From Calliopsis andreniformis (lineage: Eukaryota; Arthropoda; Insecta; Hymenoptera; Andrenidae), in the NCBI RefSeq assembly GCF_051401765.1, contig NW_027480422.1:22896001-22960000 (forward strand): a stretch of DNA of 64,000 nucleotides, read 5' to 3'. Positions within the stretch are counted from its first letter, which is position 1; each line of letters opens with the position of its first letter. Under the pieces are notes generated by a model. It was not told the DNA's origin. It did no database searches and saw only the letters and a list, made by a program, of their open reading frames with translations. The position numbers were made by a program, and so were the translations under genes. Below are positions 63,490 through 64,000 of the stretch, in pieces.

Positions 63490-64000
63490 TTGCTATTCGA
63501 TCTGGTGGAGCAACGCCCTAGTCTGAAGCCTAGGTAGCCCGGAACGTAGAAATGACCATCACCTTAACTCTGGTTGCAATTATTCCTGTTATACGATGGA
63601 AAAACTGTTGTATTTGCATCGTATTTTATGCTTCGGGAGTAGACTTCTTAGGCCCTAACTATTGGATCTGGTGGAGCAACGCTCTAGGGTGAAGCCGAGG
63701 TTGCATGGAATGTAGAAATGACCATAACTTTCATACTGGTTGCAATTATTGGTTTTATACGATGGAAAAACTGTTGCATTTATATTGTGTTTTATGCTTC
63801 TGGCGTTGACTTCTAAGGCCCTAACTATTGTATCTGGTGAAGCAACGTCCCAGGGTGAAGCCGAGGTTGCCCGAAACGTAGAAATAACCATTACTTTCAC
63901 ACTGGTTGCAATTATTCGTTTTATACGATGGAAAAACTGTTGTATTCATTTTGTATTTGGTGCTTCTGGCGTTGACTTCTTAGGCCCCAACTATTGGATC
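63490..64000 (+). repeat. Satellite monomers at the right window edge
   Basis: Three monomers continue in the same phase and orientation up to the last base, so the array extends beyond the window. They resemble block P/P2 types (ccttaactctggttgc; attggttttatacg), which shows that material of the left domain also exists to the right of the divergent domain. Confidence 0.8.

Larger units (their letters stand above)
1..64000 (+). repeat. Tandem satellite array, ~166-bp monomer, ~385 copies
   Basis: The same unit recurs about every 166 bp across the whole window in one orientation. Markers such as gtagaaatgacc, tacgatggaaaaactg, ggcgttgacttct and agcctaggttgcc return once per unit, and small indels shift the phase by 1-3 bp over long stretches. 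Monomers differ from one another mostly by substitutions. I see no inversion, no unrelated insertion and no gap. The AT-rich first 90 bp and GC-richer last 76 bp alternate along the array. Arrays of this kind, with a unit near nucleosome length, are typical of eukaryotic centromeric or pericentromeric heterochromatin; that assignment is inference. All open reading frames here follow the repeat period and are not genes. I do not recognise the family. Confidence 0.98.

Noticed and set aside
1..64000. CRISPR-like regular repetition
   Set aside because: The whole 166-bp unit is repeated, with no short conserved repeat alternating with unique spacers and no cas genes.

Overview
The window is one uninterrupted tandem satellite array. 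A monomer of about 166 bp repeats head to tail, always on the same strand, from base 1 to base 64000, giving roughly 385 monomers (64000/166). I found no protein-coding gene, RNA gene, transposon, CRISPR array or non-satellite spacer. The open reading frames of about 60 to 110 codons on both strands recur at multiples of the monomer period. They shift frame at every monomer because 166 is not a multiple of 3, and many begin at non-ATG codons. I treat all of them as by-products of the repeat. The layout points to eukaryotic centromeric or other constitutive heterochromatin. I do not recognise the monomer and cannot name the species.

Monomer anatomy, numbered from the c of cgtagaaatg: positions 1-90 are AT-rich (about 30% GC by hand count of a consensus I assembled by eye) and positions 91-166 are GC-richer (about 54%), 41% overall. 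Recurrent landmarks are a conserved tacgatggaaaaactg core, a T-rich stretch near 67-86, an inverted repeat GGCGTTG/CAACGCC at 92-98 and 133-139, and a CCTAGG near 151-156. In many monomers positions 38-54 carry a partial CENP-B-box-like pattern.

Above the monomer the array has higher-order repeat (HOR) structure. (1) 1-1190 is a block seen again near 9.5 and 18.4 kb. (2) 1164-8301 is dominated by a 10-monomer, 1660-bp HOR with three complete, almost identical copies, one truncated copy after them and a six-monomer shortened form before them. (3) 8.3-29.4 kb is a mosaic of blocks of 1-2 kb, each present two to four times at spacings of about 4.5, 9.1, 9.8 and 11.3 kb. (4) 29.4-39.6 kb is a finer mosaic of the same monomer types. 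(5) 39.6-50.1 kb holds nested recent duplications with periods of 3486 bp (21 monomers) and 2822 bp (17 monomers). (6) 50.1-57.3 kb becomes progressively more divergent, with a 10/12-monomer duplication. (7) 57.3-63.5 kb is a duplication with a 3319-bp period (20 monomers minus 1 bp) that contains a nested 830-bp (5-monomer) duplication.

No genes act together here. The biology is that of a satellite evolving by unequal exchange and segmental amplification, with a possible but unproven centromeric role. Block boundaries were found by eye, by matching diagnostic variants, and are good to tens of bases.
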